From an uncultured Parasphingopyxis sp. (GTDB lineage Bacteria > Pseudomonadota > Alphaproteobacteria > Sphingomonadales > Sphingomonadaceae), in NCBI GenBank assembly GCA_905479515.1, contig CAJQMX010000215.1, positions 1 to 64,000 of the forward strand: a DNA stretch of 64,000 nucleotides. The letters are read 5' to 3'. The position numbers and the translations under genes are program-made. Within the stretch, counting starts at the first letter, position 1. Each line of letters opens with the position of its first letter. Positions 36,582-46,114 of the stretch are shown piece by piece. The notes under the pieces were generated by a model that saw only the letters and a list, made by a program, of their open reading frames with translations, was not told the DNA's origin and did not search any database.

Positions 36582-37564
36582 CGGTCGTGCCTTTCAGTCG
36601 TGCGCAGCGCGGAGTTCGTCGACCGCCGCACGCCATCGGTGCGCACGATCCGGACCATCTGCTGGTTGTCTCCGCCGAGGCGCAGTTCTGCGGCGGCGAA
36701 TAACCGATCGACGATGAGGATGTTGCGATGCACGCGGGTATTGACGAGCTGCGCCTCGCCGTCCGCGCCGATCACGAACAGCGGCGGCATCTCGCCCTGC
36801 ACAATGCCGCGCGGGAAGACGACATAGACGCGCCGACCATCATCGAAGACGGTCTGCGGACGCCAGGGCGGCGCATCGCCTTGCAGTCCGTAGCGATAGC
36901 GGCGGTGGGACGCGGACGGGATGATCGGCTGTGTCACCACTGGCGGGCGCGTCTGCGTCGGAACTCGCGGGTAGGACCAGGCGATCGAGGGCATGTAGGA
37001 GCTCTCGTTTGCACGCAATTCGAGGAGATAGGCGCGCCGGTCTGTGCTGATCACGAGGTTGGTGGCGATGTCGGGCCTGGTCGGTTTGACGAGAATATGA
37101 ACCCGCTCGCCGCGTCCGCTGCCGCTCGTGGTGTCCCCGATGATCCAGCGCGCGGTGTCGCCGGCGGCGATCGGACCGTCGCCGGTCAAGCGCTCACCGG
37201 GTTCGAGCGCGATATTGGTGATCTGGCCGGGGGATGCATAGACCTGATAGAGGGCGCCCTCGCTATAGGGGAACACCTGGATCGCATTGTAATAGCCCTC
37301 CCGGCGCGGTTCGACACGGGCGGCAGCATTGGCGTTGATGACGTGGGCTTGCGGTGTTCGCGCATCCTCTCCGCCGCGCGACGGTGTCCAGGCAGGCGGC
37401 GTGTGAATAGCCCTCGGCGGTTGCTCGACGACTGGAGGTGGCGGCACCGCAAGGGGTGGCACGTCGCTGTCATAGTCGATGGCGGGCGGTTTGTAGGTTG
37501 CGCAGCCGGTTACGAGAAGCGTGGCGACCAAGGCGAGCGGAAGCGGTCTGCATGGATGTCTCAT
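36578..37564 (-). CDS. trbG: conjugal transfer protein TrbG (VirB9-like) lipoprotein
   Basis: A 328-residue VirB9 homologue. A lipobox LLVTGC puts the lipidated cysteine at residue 21. It is followed by a proline-rich linker and the VirB9 beta domain (LVISTDRRAYLLELRANESS, FDDGRRVYVVFPRGI, ILIVDRLFAAAELRLGG). It forms the outer-membrane part of the core complex with TrbI and TrbF. Four-base overlaps with trbF upstream and trbI downstream show tight translational coupling. Confidence 0.92.
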   Translation of the reverse strand: MRHPCRPLPLALVATLLVTGCATYKPPAIDYDSDVPPLAVPPPPVVEQPPRAIHTPPAWTPSRGGEDARTPQAHVINANAAARVEPRREGYYNAIQVFPYSEGALYQVYASPGQITNIALEPGERLTGDGPIAAGDTARWIIGDTTSGSGRGERVHILVKPTRPDIATNLVISTDRRAYLLELRANESSYMPSIAWSYPRVPTQTRPPVVTQPIIPSASHRRYRYGLQGDAPPWRPQTVFDDGRRVYVVFPRGIVQGEMPPLFVIGADGEAQLVNTRVHRNILIVDRLFAAAELRLGGDNQQMVRIVRTDGVRRSTNSALRTTERHDR

Positions 37565-38244
37565 TCCTGCAGCTCCCGCGACCAGTTGATGGCATGGACG
37601 TAGATGCCGAGAGGGTTCTTCCGCAGCCGTTCGGTGGTACGCGGCGGCTGCACCGAGATGGTGAGGATAGCGGTCCAGCGCTCGGTGCGTGCGAGACTGC
37701 CGTCCTGATAGCGCCGCTCGGTCCAGGCGATGCGGAAGCTGTCGGGTGAGGCTCGGATGACGCTGGAGACGTCGACCGAGACCTGCATCTCGCCGACCTT
37801 GGCGAAGGGATCATTGGCGCGAGCATAGTCGTTGAGCGCCAAGGCACCGCGGTCAGTGGTGAAGTCGTAGGCGCGCAGCCAGTTCTGGCGCACGACGATG
37901 GGGTCAGCAGTGATCGACCGGACGCGCTCGATGAAATGCGCCAGATGGTACGCGATCTGTGGTTCGGTGGGTCGGTAGTCGGCGGTTGCGGGCGCGACCG
38001 TCTGGGCCTGGCCCAGATTATCGACTTCGACCACCCAGGGCTGGATGGTTCCGCGTGCAGATTGCCAGACCAGACCGCCCGCCATGCCTGCGGCCAGCAG
38101 CAACGACCCGAAGGCCATGATGCGCCAGTTCTTCGCCTGTACGCGGGCGGAACCGATGCGTTCGTCCCAGACCTGCGCCGCCTTCTGATAAGGGGTCTCG
38201 GGTTCAGGGGTCTTGCCGTAGCGGAGGGAGGGTCGTTTGAACAT
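37561..38244 (-). CDS. trbF: conjugal transfer protein TrbF (VirB8-like)
   Basis: A 227-residue VirB8 homologue with one N-terminal membrane helix (MAFGSLLLAAGMAGGLVWQS, about residues 44-63) and a periplasmic NTF2-like domain. Conserved parts are QPWVVEVDNLGQAQTVAPAT and RTERWTAILTISVQPPRT. The start MFKRPSLRYGKTPEPETPYQ at 38244 is standard for TrbF and shares one base with the trbL stop (TGATG). It is a channel assembly factor in the inner membrane. Confidence 0.92.
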   Translation of the reverse strand: MFKRPSLRYGKTPEPETPYQKAAQVWDERIGSARVQAKNWRIMAFGSLLLAAGMAGGLVWQSARGTIQPWVVEVDNLGQAQTVAPATADYRPTEPQIAYHLAHFIERVRSITADPIVVRQNWLRAYDFTTDRGALALNDYARANDPFAKVGEMQVSVDVSSVIRASPDSFRIAWTERRYQDGSLARTERWTAILTISVQPPRTTERLRKNPLGIYVHAINWSRELQE

Positions 38245-39563
38245 CAGCTGTCCCTTTCGGAGAGATTGACGGACGCGCCGCCGCCGTGGCTGTCGCCGGA
38301 ACGGACGGCATGGGCGGCGGCGGTCGTGCCGTGTTGGAGGGATTGCGAGCGCTTCATGCGTTTCGCCCACGCAGGTTGGGCGGAAGGCGCGGTAGCGGAT
38401 GCGGCGTCGGCCGCTCCTCCGCCCGTGAAGGTTCCGCCGCTTGCTTCGATCGCTGTGCGGGCACCGCTGCGGGCGCTGTCACGCGTCGCGCCTGCGGCCT
38501 TCTTCAAAGGACTGGCGGCAACACCGGCTCCGGCTCGAGCGACACTGCCCAGGCCGCCCGCGACACCTGACGCGCCGCTCTTTCCGGCAGACCCAAGACT
38601 ATAGGCGGCGCTTGTACCGCCGGTCATTGCAGCCCCGCCGCGCGCTCCGGCAACGACACCTTTCGCGGCAGCACCCGCCGCCAATCCCGTTCCGGCAACC
38701 GCCGCGGCGGTCACGCCGGCGGCGGCAACGCCCGTTCCGACCGCGGCACCGGCACCGAGTTGGGGGCCGCCGGAGATGAGGCCGTTGGCGATACCGGGAC
38801 CGAAAATGCCCAGGCCGAGCAGGGAAAGCGCGGCCAGTACGATCGCCATGGCGTCCTCGATACTGGGCTGGTCTCCGGCGAACCCTGCGGTAAACTCGGC
38901 GAAAAGGGTGGAACCGATACCGATGATGACGGCGAGAACGAGTACCTTGACGCCTGAAGACACGACATTGCCCAGCACGCGCTCGGCGAGAAAGGCGGTT
39001 TTGCCGAACAAACCGAACGGGATGAGAATGAAGCCCGCCAGCGTCGTCAGCTTGAACTCGATCAGGGTGATGAAGAGCTGGATGGCGAGAATGAAGAAGG
39101 CGAGCAGCACCATCGCCCAAGCGAACATCAAGACGATGATCTGGATGAAATTCTCGAAGAACGAGATGTAGCCCATCAGGTCGGAGATGGATTCGAGGAT
39201 TGGCCTCCCGGCATCGAGCCCGACCTGCGCAACCCGGCCGGGACGCATCAGATCGGCGGCGGTGAATCCGGTGCCGGTGGCCTTCAGGCCGAGTCCGGCG
39301 AAGCTCTCGAAGACGATGCGGGCGAGCGTATTCCAGTTGGAAATGATATAGGCGAAGACGCCGATGAAGAGCGTCTTCTTGACGAGCCGCGCGAGGATGT
39401 CGTCATCCGCGCCCCAGGCCCAGAACAGCGCCGCGAGTGTCACATCGATGACGATCAGAGTGGTCGCCAGAAACGCGACCTCGCCGCCAAGTAGGCCGAA
39501 ACCGCTATCGATATAGCGGGTGAAGACTTCGAGGAAGCGGTCGATGACGCCGGTGCCGCCCAT
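38244..39563 (-). CDS. trbL: conjugal transfer protein TrbL (VirB6-like)
   Basis: A 439-residue polytopic inner-membrane protein of the VirB6/TrbL family. Hydrophobic segments run from residue 25 to about 250 (FILAIQLFITLIEFKLTTLA; FILIPFGLFGKTAFLAERVL). The C-terminal 190 residues are glycine/alanine-rich and basic (AARGGAAMTGGTSAAYSLG), as is usual for TrbL. It forms part of the DNA passage across the inner membrane. It starts 4 bases after trbK-alt stops. Confidence 0.92.
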   Translation of the reverse strand: MGGTGVIDRFLEVFTRYIDSGFGLLGGEVAFLATTLIVIDVTLAALFWAWGADDDILARLVKKTLFIGVFAYIISNWNTLARIVFESFAGLGLKATGTGFTAADLMRPGRVAQVGLDAGRPILESISDLMGYISFFENFIQIIVLMFAWAMVLLAFFILAIQLFITLIEFKLTTLAGFILIPFGLFGKTAFLAERVLGNVVSSGVKVLVLAVIIGIGSTLFAEFTAGFAGDQPSIEDAMAIVLAALSLLGLGIFGPGIANGLISGGPQLGAGAAVGTGVAAAGVTAAAVAGTGLAAGAAAKGVVAGARGGAAMTGGTSAAYSLGSAGKSGASGVAGGLGSVARAGAGVAASPLKKAAGATRDSARSGARTAIEASGGTFTGGGAADAASATAPSAQPAWAKRMKRSQSLQHGTTAAAHAVRSGDSHGGGASVNLSERDS

Positions 39564-39567
39564 AGCC

Positions 39568-39843
39568 CTACTCGCTTTCGTCCGGCGATACGCCGGGGGT
39601 CAGGAAGCGTCGCCGGGCCTCGGCCCAGGCATCGAGGCAGGACTGATCTTCAAGCGCAGCTTGCCCGAGCGCCTGACAGCGTTGCAGATCATTGCGAAAC
39701 GGTTCCGAGGTGACGGCAACGGTCGGCCGGATTGCCTGCGCCTCTTCCCCCTGCCGGCCCAGTTCGATAATCGCGACCACGATCGCGATAATCAGAAAAG
39801 CAGCGGCAGCGAGCCGGGGAAGTGCCGTTCGGCTCATCGTCAT
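39568..39843 (-). CDS. putative entry-exclusion protein TrbK-alt
   Basis: A 91-residue protein between trbJ and trbL, the place of the TrbK-alt family. It has an N-terminal hydrophobic anchor (LAAAAFLIIAIVVAIIELGR) and a short soluble part with two cysteines (RCQALGQAALEDQSCLDAWA). Its ATG overlaps the trbJ stop (ATGA). By analogy with TrbK lipoproteins it may block redundant transfer into cells already holding the element, but this family is defined mainly by position. Confidence 0.82.
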   Translation of the reverse strand: MTMSRTALPRLAAAAFLIIAIVVAIIELGRQGEEAQAIRPTVAVTSEPFRNDLQRCQALGQAALEDQSCLDAWAEARRRFLTPGVSPDESE

Positions 39844-40607
39844 TCTTCGCCCGGAAACATCTGGGCGTTGCCGGGCCGATAGCCTTCGCCGGGTTCAAGA
39901 AAGCGGCGGCGCTGCTCACGCGCTTGTTCCTGCGCAGCCGCACGTTGGGCAGCTTCAAGGTTTTGTGCGCGGCCTTGTGCGGCGATCACCGCAGTGAGAT
40001 CGGCAATCTGCTGCGCTTGCAGCGCGAGCAACTGATTTCCCGCCTGGGTCGCCTGCAACGCCCCCGTGGCGGACTGGCTGGCACCGACAAGCTCGGACAT
40101 CTGCGTGCGGTTGGTCTCGATATTACCGACCACGCCAGCTTGCACCCGCATCGCATCCTGCAATCCGGCAACGGTGGTCTGCCAACGTTGTTTCGCACCA
40201 TCAATCAGCGCCTGATCGGATGCGGTCGTAGAGGCCGTCCCGTAGTCAGTCTCGAAAGCCCGGTCGATCTCGCGCACGTCGTAGGCGATCCGCTGCGCTT
40301 CACCGAGAAGCGCTTGCGTGCGTGCCACCGATTGCTGCAACTCCTGCAACGAGGAATGCGGCAGGCTCGTGAGATTGCGCGCCTGATTGATCAGCATCTG
40401 CGCCTCGTTTTGCAGTGAGCTGATCTGATTATTGATCTGTTCGAGCGCGCGCGCCGCCTGCATGACATTCTGAGCGTAATTCGTCGGATCGTAGACGATG
40501 CGGCCGAACTGAGCCTGTGCCGGTGTGGTCAGTATCGGTGCCATGGCCATAGGTGCGGCCAGCAGCAACGCTGCCATGTGGCTCAAACGATTTCTCTTGG
40601 TAGTCAT
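39840..40607 (-). CDS. trbJ: P-type conjugative transfer protein TrbJ (VirB5-like)
   Basis: A 255-residue exported protein with a signal peptide (MAALLLAAPMAMAPILTTPA, cleavage near AQA) and long coiled-coil helices (AARALEQINNQISSLQNEAQ, LAQLQ-like repeats). This is the VirB5-type pilus-tip subunit. The FGRIVYDPTNYAQNV segment after the signal is the family hallmark. It follows trbE with a one-base overlap. Confidence 0.92.
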   Translation of the reverse strand: MTTKRNRLSHMAALLLAAPMAMAPILTTPAQAQFGRIVYDPTNYAQNVMQAARALEQINNQISSLQNEAQMLINQARNLTSLPHSSLQELQQSVARTQALLGEAQRIAYDVREIDRAFETDYGTASTTASDQALIDGAKQRWQTTVAGLQDAMRVQAGVVGNIETNRTQMSELVGASQSATGALQATQAGNQLLALQAQQIADLTAVIAAQGRAQNLEAAQRAAAQEQAREQRRRFLEPGEGYRPGNAQMFPGEE

Positions 40608-43123
40608 CAGATATTCTCCTTTTCCGTGGGGGTGGTCAGGTCGGCGGAAAGATCGAGCGGGATTTGCGCGTCCGGCGTATGAGGAGCGGCGCGGTCAAGA
40701 TTGGTCAGGTCGGGGATCAGCTTTGCCGCCCAGTCCACGCCGCGCTCGGTGAGCCACGCCGCTGCGAACTCCTCGCGCCCACTCTCTGAGAGGATGCGGG
40801 CGATCGCGCTCTGGTCGGTCTTCGCAGAAGTCGCTGTGAACGCGAGCGCAACTTCGCCAAGACGCAGCTCGAACAACCGGTTCCCGCGCCGCGACTGGCA
40901 GTAGTAATCGCGCTTTGGCGTCGCCCGTGCGAGGATTTCGATCTGCCGGTCGTTGAGGCCGAACCGGCGATAGATCGCGGTGATCTGCGGTTCGATCGCG
41001 CGCTCAGTCGGCAGGAACAGCCGGGTCGGACAGCTTTCAATGATCGCAGGCGCGATCGGCGATCCGTCAATGTCCGAAAGTGACTGGGTGGCAAAGACGA
41101 CGCTGGCGTTCTTTTTGCGCAGCGTCTTCAGCCATTCGCGCAGCTGCCCAGCAAAACCTTCGTCATCGAGCGCCAGCCAACCCTCATCGATGATCAAGAG
41201 CGTCGGCGAACCGTCGAGTTGGCCTTCGATGCGGTGAAACAGATAAGCGAGCACCGCAGGTGCGGCCCCTGTGCCGATCAGGCCTTCGGTCTCGAAGGCC
41301 TGGACACTCGCTTCGCCGAGGCGCTCCATTTCTGCATCAAGCAAGCGCCCGAACGGACCGCCGACGCAATAGGGTTGGAGCGCACGCTTCAGATCCTGCG
41401 ATTGGAGCAATACCGAAAGCCCGGTCAACGTCCGCTCTTCGACCGGCGCGGAGGCAAGTGAAGTCAGTGCGGACCAGAGGTGATCCTTCACTTCCGGCGT
41501 GACCGTGATGCCCTCGCGCGCCAAAATGGCGGCGATCCAGCCTGCGGCCCAGCTACGGGTGGCGCCATCCTCGATGCGCGCGAGCGGCTGTAGTGCGACC
41601 GGTTCGGAGGCATCGTCGGACAGCGCACCGCCCAGATCATGCCAGTCGCCGCCCATGGCGAGCGCAGCCGCGCGGATAGAACCGCCAAAGTCGAAGGCGA
41701 ACACCTGGGCGTTCTCGTAGCGGTGGAACTGCAGAGCCATCAGCGCGAGCAGCACGGACTTGCCCGCGCCGGTCGGTCCGACGACGAGCGTGTGGCCGAC
41801 GTCGCCAACATGCAGGGAAAACCGGAACGGGGTGGAGCCTTCGGTCTGACCGAAGAGCAGTGGGGGCGCTGCAAAATGCGCGTCCCGTTCCGGCCCCGCC
41901 CATACCGCTGAGAGCGGAATCATATGGGCAAGGTTAAGCGTCGAGACGGGAGGTTGGCGGACATTGGCGTAGACATGACCGGGCAGTGATCCAAGCCAAG
42001 CTTCGACCGCATTGACCGTCTCGGCAATGCAGGTGAAATCGCGGCCTTGGATGACTTTCTCAACGAGGCGCAGCTTCTCGTCGGCGATGCGCGGATCGTC
42101 ATCCCAGACAGTGACGGTCGCGGTCACATAGGCTTCGCCGATCAGATCGGAGCCGAGTTCCTGCAACGCCGCATCAGCATCCATCGCCTTGTTGTGGGCA
42201 TCCGTGTCCAGCAGCGCCGACGCCTCGTTTGTCATGATCTCCTTGAGGATGGCGGCAATCGATTTGCGTTTGGCGAACCATTGCCGCCTGATCTTCGCGA
42301 GCAGCCGTGTCGCGTCGGTCTTGTCGAGCATGATCGCCCGGGTCGACCAGCGATAGGGAAAGGCGAGTCGATTCAGATCGTCGAGAAGTCCCGGCGTGGT
42401 CGCGCTCGGAAACCCGGTGATGGTAAGAATGCGCAGATGCGCGTCACCCAGCATCGGCTCCAGGCCTGCAGTGAGCGGCTGATCAGCGAGCAAGGCATCG
42501 AGATGCATCGGCACTTCGGGCACGCGCACGCGCTGGACCTTGGTCGAGATCGCCGAATGCAGATAGGTCAGCGTTTCGACGTCATCGAGCCAGACGCATT
42601 CGGGCATGAAGCCTTCGATCAGCTGCAACACGCGATCAGTGCGGTCGATGAAGCCGGTTAGTATTTCCTGAGCATCGGCCCCAACCGAGCGATCGCGGCC
42701 TTCATACAGAAAACGCTCAGCGCGAGCAGCATCCTCAGCGGGCGGCAAGAACAGGAGCGTCAGAAAATAGGCCGACTCGAAATGGGTGCCTTCTTCCTCG
42801 AACTGCGCCTTGCGTTCTGCGTCGACCAGCGCCGATGCCGCATCCGGGAAACGGCTTTCAGGATAGGAGCTGGCAGGCACACGTTGCGCCTCAACAAAGA
42901 CGGCCCAACCCGACCCAAGGCGACGCAGTGCGTTGTTAATGCGCCCTGCGACCGCAACCAGCTCTGCGGGGACCGCGCTGTCGAGATCGGGTCCGCGAAA
43001 CCGTGCCGTGCGCTGGAACGAGCCATCCTTGTTGAGGGTAATACCGTCGCCCGCCAAGGCGGCCCAGGGCAGGAAGTCGGCCAGTTGGGTTGATGTGCGG
43101 CGATATTCGGCAAGGTTCATCAT
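40607..43123 (-). CDS. trbE: conjugal transfer ATPase TrbE (VirB4-like)
   Basis: An 838-residue VirB4 ATPase that powers pilus assembly. The N-terminus is MMNLAEYRRTSTQLADFLPW; paired ATGs at 43123 and 43120 are both possible. Walker A is GPTGAGKSVLL at about residues 449-459, Walker B is TLLIIDEGWLALDDE, and the VirB4 motif SVVFATQSLSDIDGS follows. It lies 7 bases after trbD. All catalytic motifs are intact, so the ATPase itself seems functional. Confidence 0.94.
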   Translation of the reverse strand: MMNLAEYRRTSTQLADFLPWAALAGDGITLNKDGSFQRTARFRGPDLDSAVPAELVAVAGRINNALRRLGSGWAVFVEAQRVPASSYPESRFPDAASALVDAERKAQFEEEGTHFESAYFLTLLFLPPAEDAARAERFLYEGRDRSVGADAQEILTGFIDRTDRVLQLIEGFMPECVWLDDVETLTYLHSAISTKVQRVRVPEVPMHLDALLADQPLTAGLEPMLGDAHLRILTITGFPSATTPGLLDDLNRLAFPYRWSTRAIMLDKTDATRLLAKIRRQWFAKRKSIAAILKEIMTNEASALLDTDAHNKAMDADAALQELGSDLIGEAYVTATVTVWDDDPRIADEKLRLVEKVIQGRDFTCIAETVNAVEAWLGSLPGHVYANVRQPPVSTLNLAHMIPLSAVWAGPERDAHFAAPPLLFGQTEGSTPFRFSLHVGDVGHTLVVGPTGAGKSVLLALMALQFHRYENAQVFAFDFGGSIRAAALAMGGDWHDLGGALSDDASEPVALQPLARIEDGATRSWAAGWIAAILAREGITVTPEVKDHLWSALTSLASAPVEERTLTGLSVLLQSQDLKRALQPYCVGGPFGRLLDAEMERLGEASVQAFETEGLIGTGAAPAVLAYLFHRIEGQLDGSPTLLIIDEGWLALDDEGFAGQLREWLKTLRKKNASVVFATQSLSDIDGSPIAPAIIESCPTRLFLPTERAIEPQITAIYRRFGLNDRQIEILARATPKRDYYCQSRRGNRLFELRLGEVALAFTATSAKTDQSAIARILSESGREEFAAAWLTERGVDWAAKLIPDLTNLDRAAPHTPDAQIPLDLSADLTTPTEKENI

Positions 43124-43130
43124 GGCAGCC

Positions 43131-43394
43131 TCACACACCCAAATGGCCAGGAATGCGCACATGGCGCCGCACGACATCGGCAAAGAGAGGATCGCGCTTG
43201 GCGGCCCAGACTGCCGCTGCATGACCAGCGACCCAGATGAGAACACCGACCAGCCAGAGTTGTAGGCCGAGCCCGATCGCCGCTGCGAGCGTCCCGTTGG
43301 CAATTGCGATGGTGCGGGGCGCTCCGCCAAGCAGGATGGGCTCGGTCAGCGCCCGGTGAACGGGGATTATGAAGCCGGGAACGAGATCGTCCAT
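43131..43394 (-). CDS. trbD: conjugal transfer protein TrbD (VirB3-like)
   Basis: An 87-residue VirB3 homologue with two adjacent hydrophobic segments (TIAIANGTLAAAIGLGLQLW and VGVLIWVAGHAAAVWAAKRD). The N-terminal FIIPVHRALTEPILLGGAPR is characteristic. The start at 43394 overlaps the trbC stop by one base. It docks the VirB4 ATPase at the inner membrane. Confidence 0.9.
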   Translation of the reverse strand: MDDLVPGFIIPVHRALTEPILLGGAPRTIAIANGTLAAAIGLGLQLWLVGVLIWVAGHAAAVWAAKRDPLFADVVRRHVRIPGHLGV

Positions 43395-43726
43395 CAGATC
43401 ACCGCCCCGCCGCCGAACGAAAAGAAGCTGAGGAAGAAGCTTGATGCAGCAAAGGCGATCGACAGACCGAACACGATCTGAATCAGCTTGCGCGCGCCGC
43501 CCGACGTGTCGCCGAAGGCAAGCGTCAGGCCGGTTATGATGATGATCATCACCGCGATGATCTTGGCGACCGGCCCTTCGATCGATTCCAGAATTGCTTG
43601 AAGCGGCGCTTCCCACGGCATCGAAGACCCGGCAGCGCGGGCGGTGCTGGCCATGGTGAGCGATACGAAAGTGGCGATACAGATCGCCTCTAACGGACGG
43701 CGGATTTGGAGTGAACTTTGAGGCAT
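43394..43726 (-). CDS. trbC: conjugal transfer pilin TrbC (VirB2-like)
   Basis: A 110-residue pilin precursor: a signal sequence (LEAICIATFVSLTMASTARA), then two hydrophobic helices (VAKIIAVMIIIITGLTLAFG and IQIVFGLSIAFAASSFFL). In related systems TrbC is processed and cyclised by TraF, which is not present in this window. The start at 43726 shares one base with the trbB stop (TGATG). Confidence 0.9.
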   Translation of the reverse strand: MPQSSLQIRRPLEAICIATFVSLTMASTARAAGSSMPWEAPLQAILESIEGPVAKIIAVMIIIITGLTLAFGDTSGGARKLIQIVFGLSIAFAASSFFLSFFSFGGGAVI

Positions 43727-44706
43727 CAGGAGGTTCCTTTGCGGTCTGGTGTTGCGGGGCTGAGGAGGTAGTCGCCGGACGAACTCAAGCCTTCGACGCG
43801 GGCAAGTTCGGTCAGGCGGCGGGCGGAGCCGCGGCCTGATAGGATGGCGACGATATTGATCGTCTCGGCGATCAGCGCACGCGGGACGGTGACGACGGCT
43901 TCCTGGATCAGCTGCTCCATCCGGCGCAGCGCGCCGAGTGCCGATCCGGCATGGATGGTTCCGATGCCGCCAGGATGACCGGTGCCCCATGCCTTCAGAA
44001 GATCTAGCGCCTCGGGTCCGCGGACCTCGCCAATCGGAATGCGATCGGGTCGCAAACGGAGTGAGGAGCGAACGAGATCAGAGAGCGTGATGACCTCATC
44101 CTTGGTCCGCAAAGCGACCAGGTTCGGCGCAGCACATTGCAGCTCGCGCGTATCCTCGATGAGGACGACGCGATCGTCTGTCTTGGCGACTTCGGCAAGC
44201 AATGCGTTGGTGAGGGTTGTCTTGCCGGTCGATGTACCGCCAGCGACCAGTATGTTCTGACGCTCGGCGACTGACGTGCGCAGCGTTTCCGCCTGCGCTT
44301 CTGACATGATGTCCGACGCGACATAATCGCTAAGAGTGAACACTGCGACGGCAGGCTTGCGGATCGCGAAAGTCGGTGCGGCGACCACCGGCGGGAGAAG
44401 GCCCTCGAAGCGTTCTCCCGTTTCGGGGAGTTCTGCCGATACACGCGGTGCACCGGAATGAACCTCGGCACCCACATGGTGCGCGACAAGCCGGACGATC
44501 CGCTCGCCGTCGGCTGCGGAAAGATGATCGGTGGTTGCGCACAGGCCTTCGGACAGTTTGTCGAGCCAAAGGCGTCCATCGGGGTTGAGCATGACCTCGA
44601 CGACTTGCGGGTCGTCGAGATATCTCGCGATGGCAGGGCCAAGGGCGGTACGCAGCATGCGCGATCCGCGTGATACCGCCTCTGATTGTTGAATTGAAGT
44701 TGCCAT
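43726..44706 (-). CDS. trbB: P-type conjugative transfer ATPase TrbB (VirB11-like)
   Basis: A 326-residue hexameric secretion ATPase. Walker [16 protein letters not shown] is at about residues 155-169, followed by the Asp box [12 protein letters not shown], and the VirB11 signature [20 protein letters not shown]. An N-terminal domain ([20 protein letters not shown]) precedes it. It is the first gene of the trb operon here. In related elements traG and a CopG-type gene come just before; neither is found in the 413 bases upstream. Confidence 0.93.
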   Translation of the reverse strand: MATSIQQSEAVSRGSRMLRTALGPAIARYLDDPQVVEVMLNPDGRLWLDKLSEGLCATTDHLSAADGERIVRLVAHHVGAEVHSGAPRVSAELPETGERFEGLLPPVVAAPTFAIRKPAVAVFTLSDYVASDIMSEAQAETLRTSVAERQNILVAGGTSTGKTTLTNALLAEVAKTDDRVVLIEDTRELQCAAPNLVALRTKDEVITLSDLVRSSLRLRPDRIPIGEVRGPEALDLLKAWGTGHPGGIGTIHAGSALGALRRMEQLIQEAVVTVPRALIAETINIVAILSGRGSARRLTELARVEGLSSSGDYLLSPATPDRKGTS

Positions 44707-45119
44707 GCTCGTTCCCGTTTGAAGGGGAAGTCACAAGACAGCCCCGGATTGGGGACGATTAAAAGAACCGCAAATTAGGTCGGCGCAATAGCGTCAAGGT
44801 CGTAGTAGAGCGCTGGCGTAGAAAGACAGGGGAACGGCGGGGCTGCTCAGGAGATTGAGCGAACGACTTCGATGTAAGGTTGCACGATTCGGTTAGCTTC
44901 GTTCGCAACTAATGCGGCGAAGATCGGGAGCGAGCCCTCTTTGACCGTTTCTGCACTTGCCACGAATGGCTATTTTCGTGATCTGGGATAACGAACGAAC
45001 CAATGCGCTCGAAACTTCGTTGCGCTTCCTCATCAAGTTTTGGTCAGTTTCACAGACATCCCGCCGCTGTCACGACCGAACAGTGGTGATCTCGCCATCG
45101 CCTGCGTTTTGGCACCAAC
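44707..45119. other. intergenic region upstream of trbB
   Basis: These 413 bases hold no recognisable gene. A 38-codon minus-strand frame (44847-44963, GTG start, ending IVQPYIEVVRSIS) resembles a protein C-terminus but matches no family I know. The trbB promoter must lie near 44710-44800, though I see no clear -35/-10 pair. The coupling-protein gene expected here is absent. Confidence 0.5.
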
Positions 45120-46019
45120 TTATTCTGTCGGCACCGCAGTCCGGGCAGCGCGGAGTGCCCGCCCCCACCAGAGGAGTTGACCCAGCGTCTTCTCCGCCGA
45201 CTCCTCCAGGTGCGTGAATTCGGCGAGGCGCTTTTCGCCCTTCGCGACAGGCAGGTAATCACCAAAATTGATATGCACGGCTGACTGCATCGTTACCATC
45301 TCCAGCTCGGCCGCGATGCCGCGAACATGCTCCACTGCACGCGCTCCACCGACGCCGCCATATCCGACCAGCGCCGCCGGTTTGCGTCCCCACTCACCGT
45401 GGTCCAGCGCATTCTTCAAAACCGCCGTTGGACCATGATTATATTCCGCTATGGTGAACAGGTATGCGTCGAATTCTGCCATGCGTGAGCCGAACGTCTC
45501 GGCCGCCTGAGTTTGAGCCTTGGTCGCTTGCGGGTCACCAAGAAACGGCAGGTTCACATCGCGTAGGTCGATTCCGCTCACATCGAAACCTCCATACGAC
45601 ACCGCCTTCTCTGCGATCCAACTCGCGGGCTTCTCGGAGAACCTTCCCTCCCGAGTGCTACCGGTGATCACAGCAAGCCGGAGCGGCGCGTTCTCGTCCG
45701 TGCCACGGAACGTTCCGGCGAGATCGACCGACATCGAGTCTACCCGCTCTACAAGCGGGTCGATCCGCTCAAGATGCGCTGCGAACTCGACCGACCCAGC
45801 CCATTGGTCCTTCGCTTCCTCCGACCGGAAGCGGGTGACGATCACGAGCTGGCTGCCATCCGTCGCGCGATAGACTTCATTGCCGAGCCATCCTGTCGCC
45901 CCAGCTTTCCCGCGCATCTTCGCGATCTCTTCGAGTTGCATTTCTAGCAGCTTGTCAGCGTTCTCCCCCTTTGGCGTGAAGGTATTTATCAGCGTCTGAA
46001 TGGTCTCTTCTGTCATCAT
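45120..46019 (-). CDS. ABM-domain/NAD(P)H-dependent flavin reductase fusion
   Basis: A 299-residue fusion. Residues 1-95 resemble an antibiotic-biosynthesis monooxygenase (ABM) dimerisation domain (TLINTFTPKGENADKLLEMQ, LVIVTRFRSEEAKDQWAGS). Residues 110-285 form an NADPH-dependent FMN reductase (LAVITGSTREGRFSEKPASW; FTIAEYNHGPTAVLKNALDH, the FMN site; LVGYGGVGGARAVEH). The usual ArsH/WrbA-like proteins lack the ABM part. It is divergent from the HxlR gene at 46115, with a perfect palindrome between. It probably reduces a quinone or aromatic nitro compound. Confidence 0.85.
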   Translation of the reverse strand: MMTEETIQTLINTFTPKGENADKLLEMQLEEIAKMRGKAGATGWLGNEVYRATDGSQLVIVTRFRSEEAKDQWAGSVEFAAHLERIDPLVERVDSMSVDLAGTFRGTDENAPLRLAVITGSTREGRFSEKPASWIAEKAVSYGGFDVSGIDLRDVNLPFLGDPQATKAQTQAAETFGSRMAEFDAYLFTIAEYNHGPTAVLKNALDHGEWGRKPAALVGYGGVGGARAVEHVRGIAAELEMVTMQSAVHINFGDYLPVAKGEKRLAEFTHLEESAEKTLGQLLWWGRALRAARTAVPTE

Positions 46020-46061
46020 TTTTTTGCCCTTGCTTCGAATCTGATTTCGTTCCAAGCTGAT

Positions 46062-46084
46062 AATAAGTAAGTCGCTTACTTATT
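46062..46084. promoter_or_regulatory. perfect inverted repeat, putative HxlR operator
   Basis: AATAAGTAAG and CTTACTTATT form a perfect 10-base-arm palindrome with a 3-base centre. It sits between the divergent flavin-reductase fusion (46019) and HxlR (46115) genes. HxlR regulators bind such AT-rich dyads, so this is a strong operator candidate. Confidence 0.7.
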
Positions 46085-46114
46085 AAAGAACCGATATTCA
46101 TATAAGGTCCTGAC

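Noticed and set aside
36728..37603. Plus-strand open frame of 291 codons opposite trbG and trbF
   Set aside because: It is fully antisense to two well-conserved conjugation genes, is Arg/Gly-rich with no family features, and exists because of high GC content.
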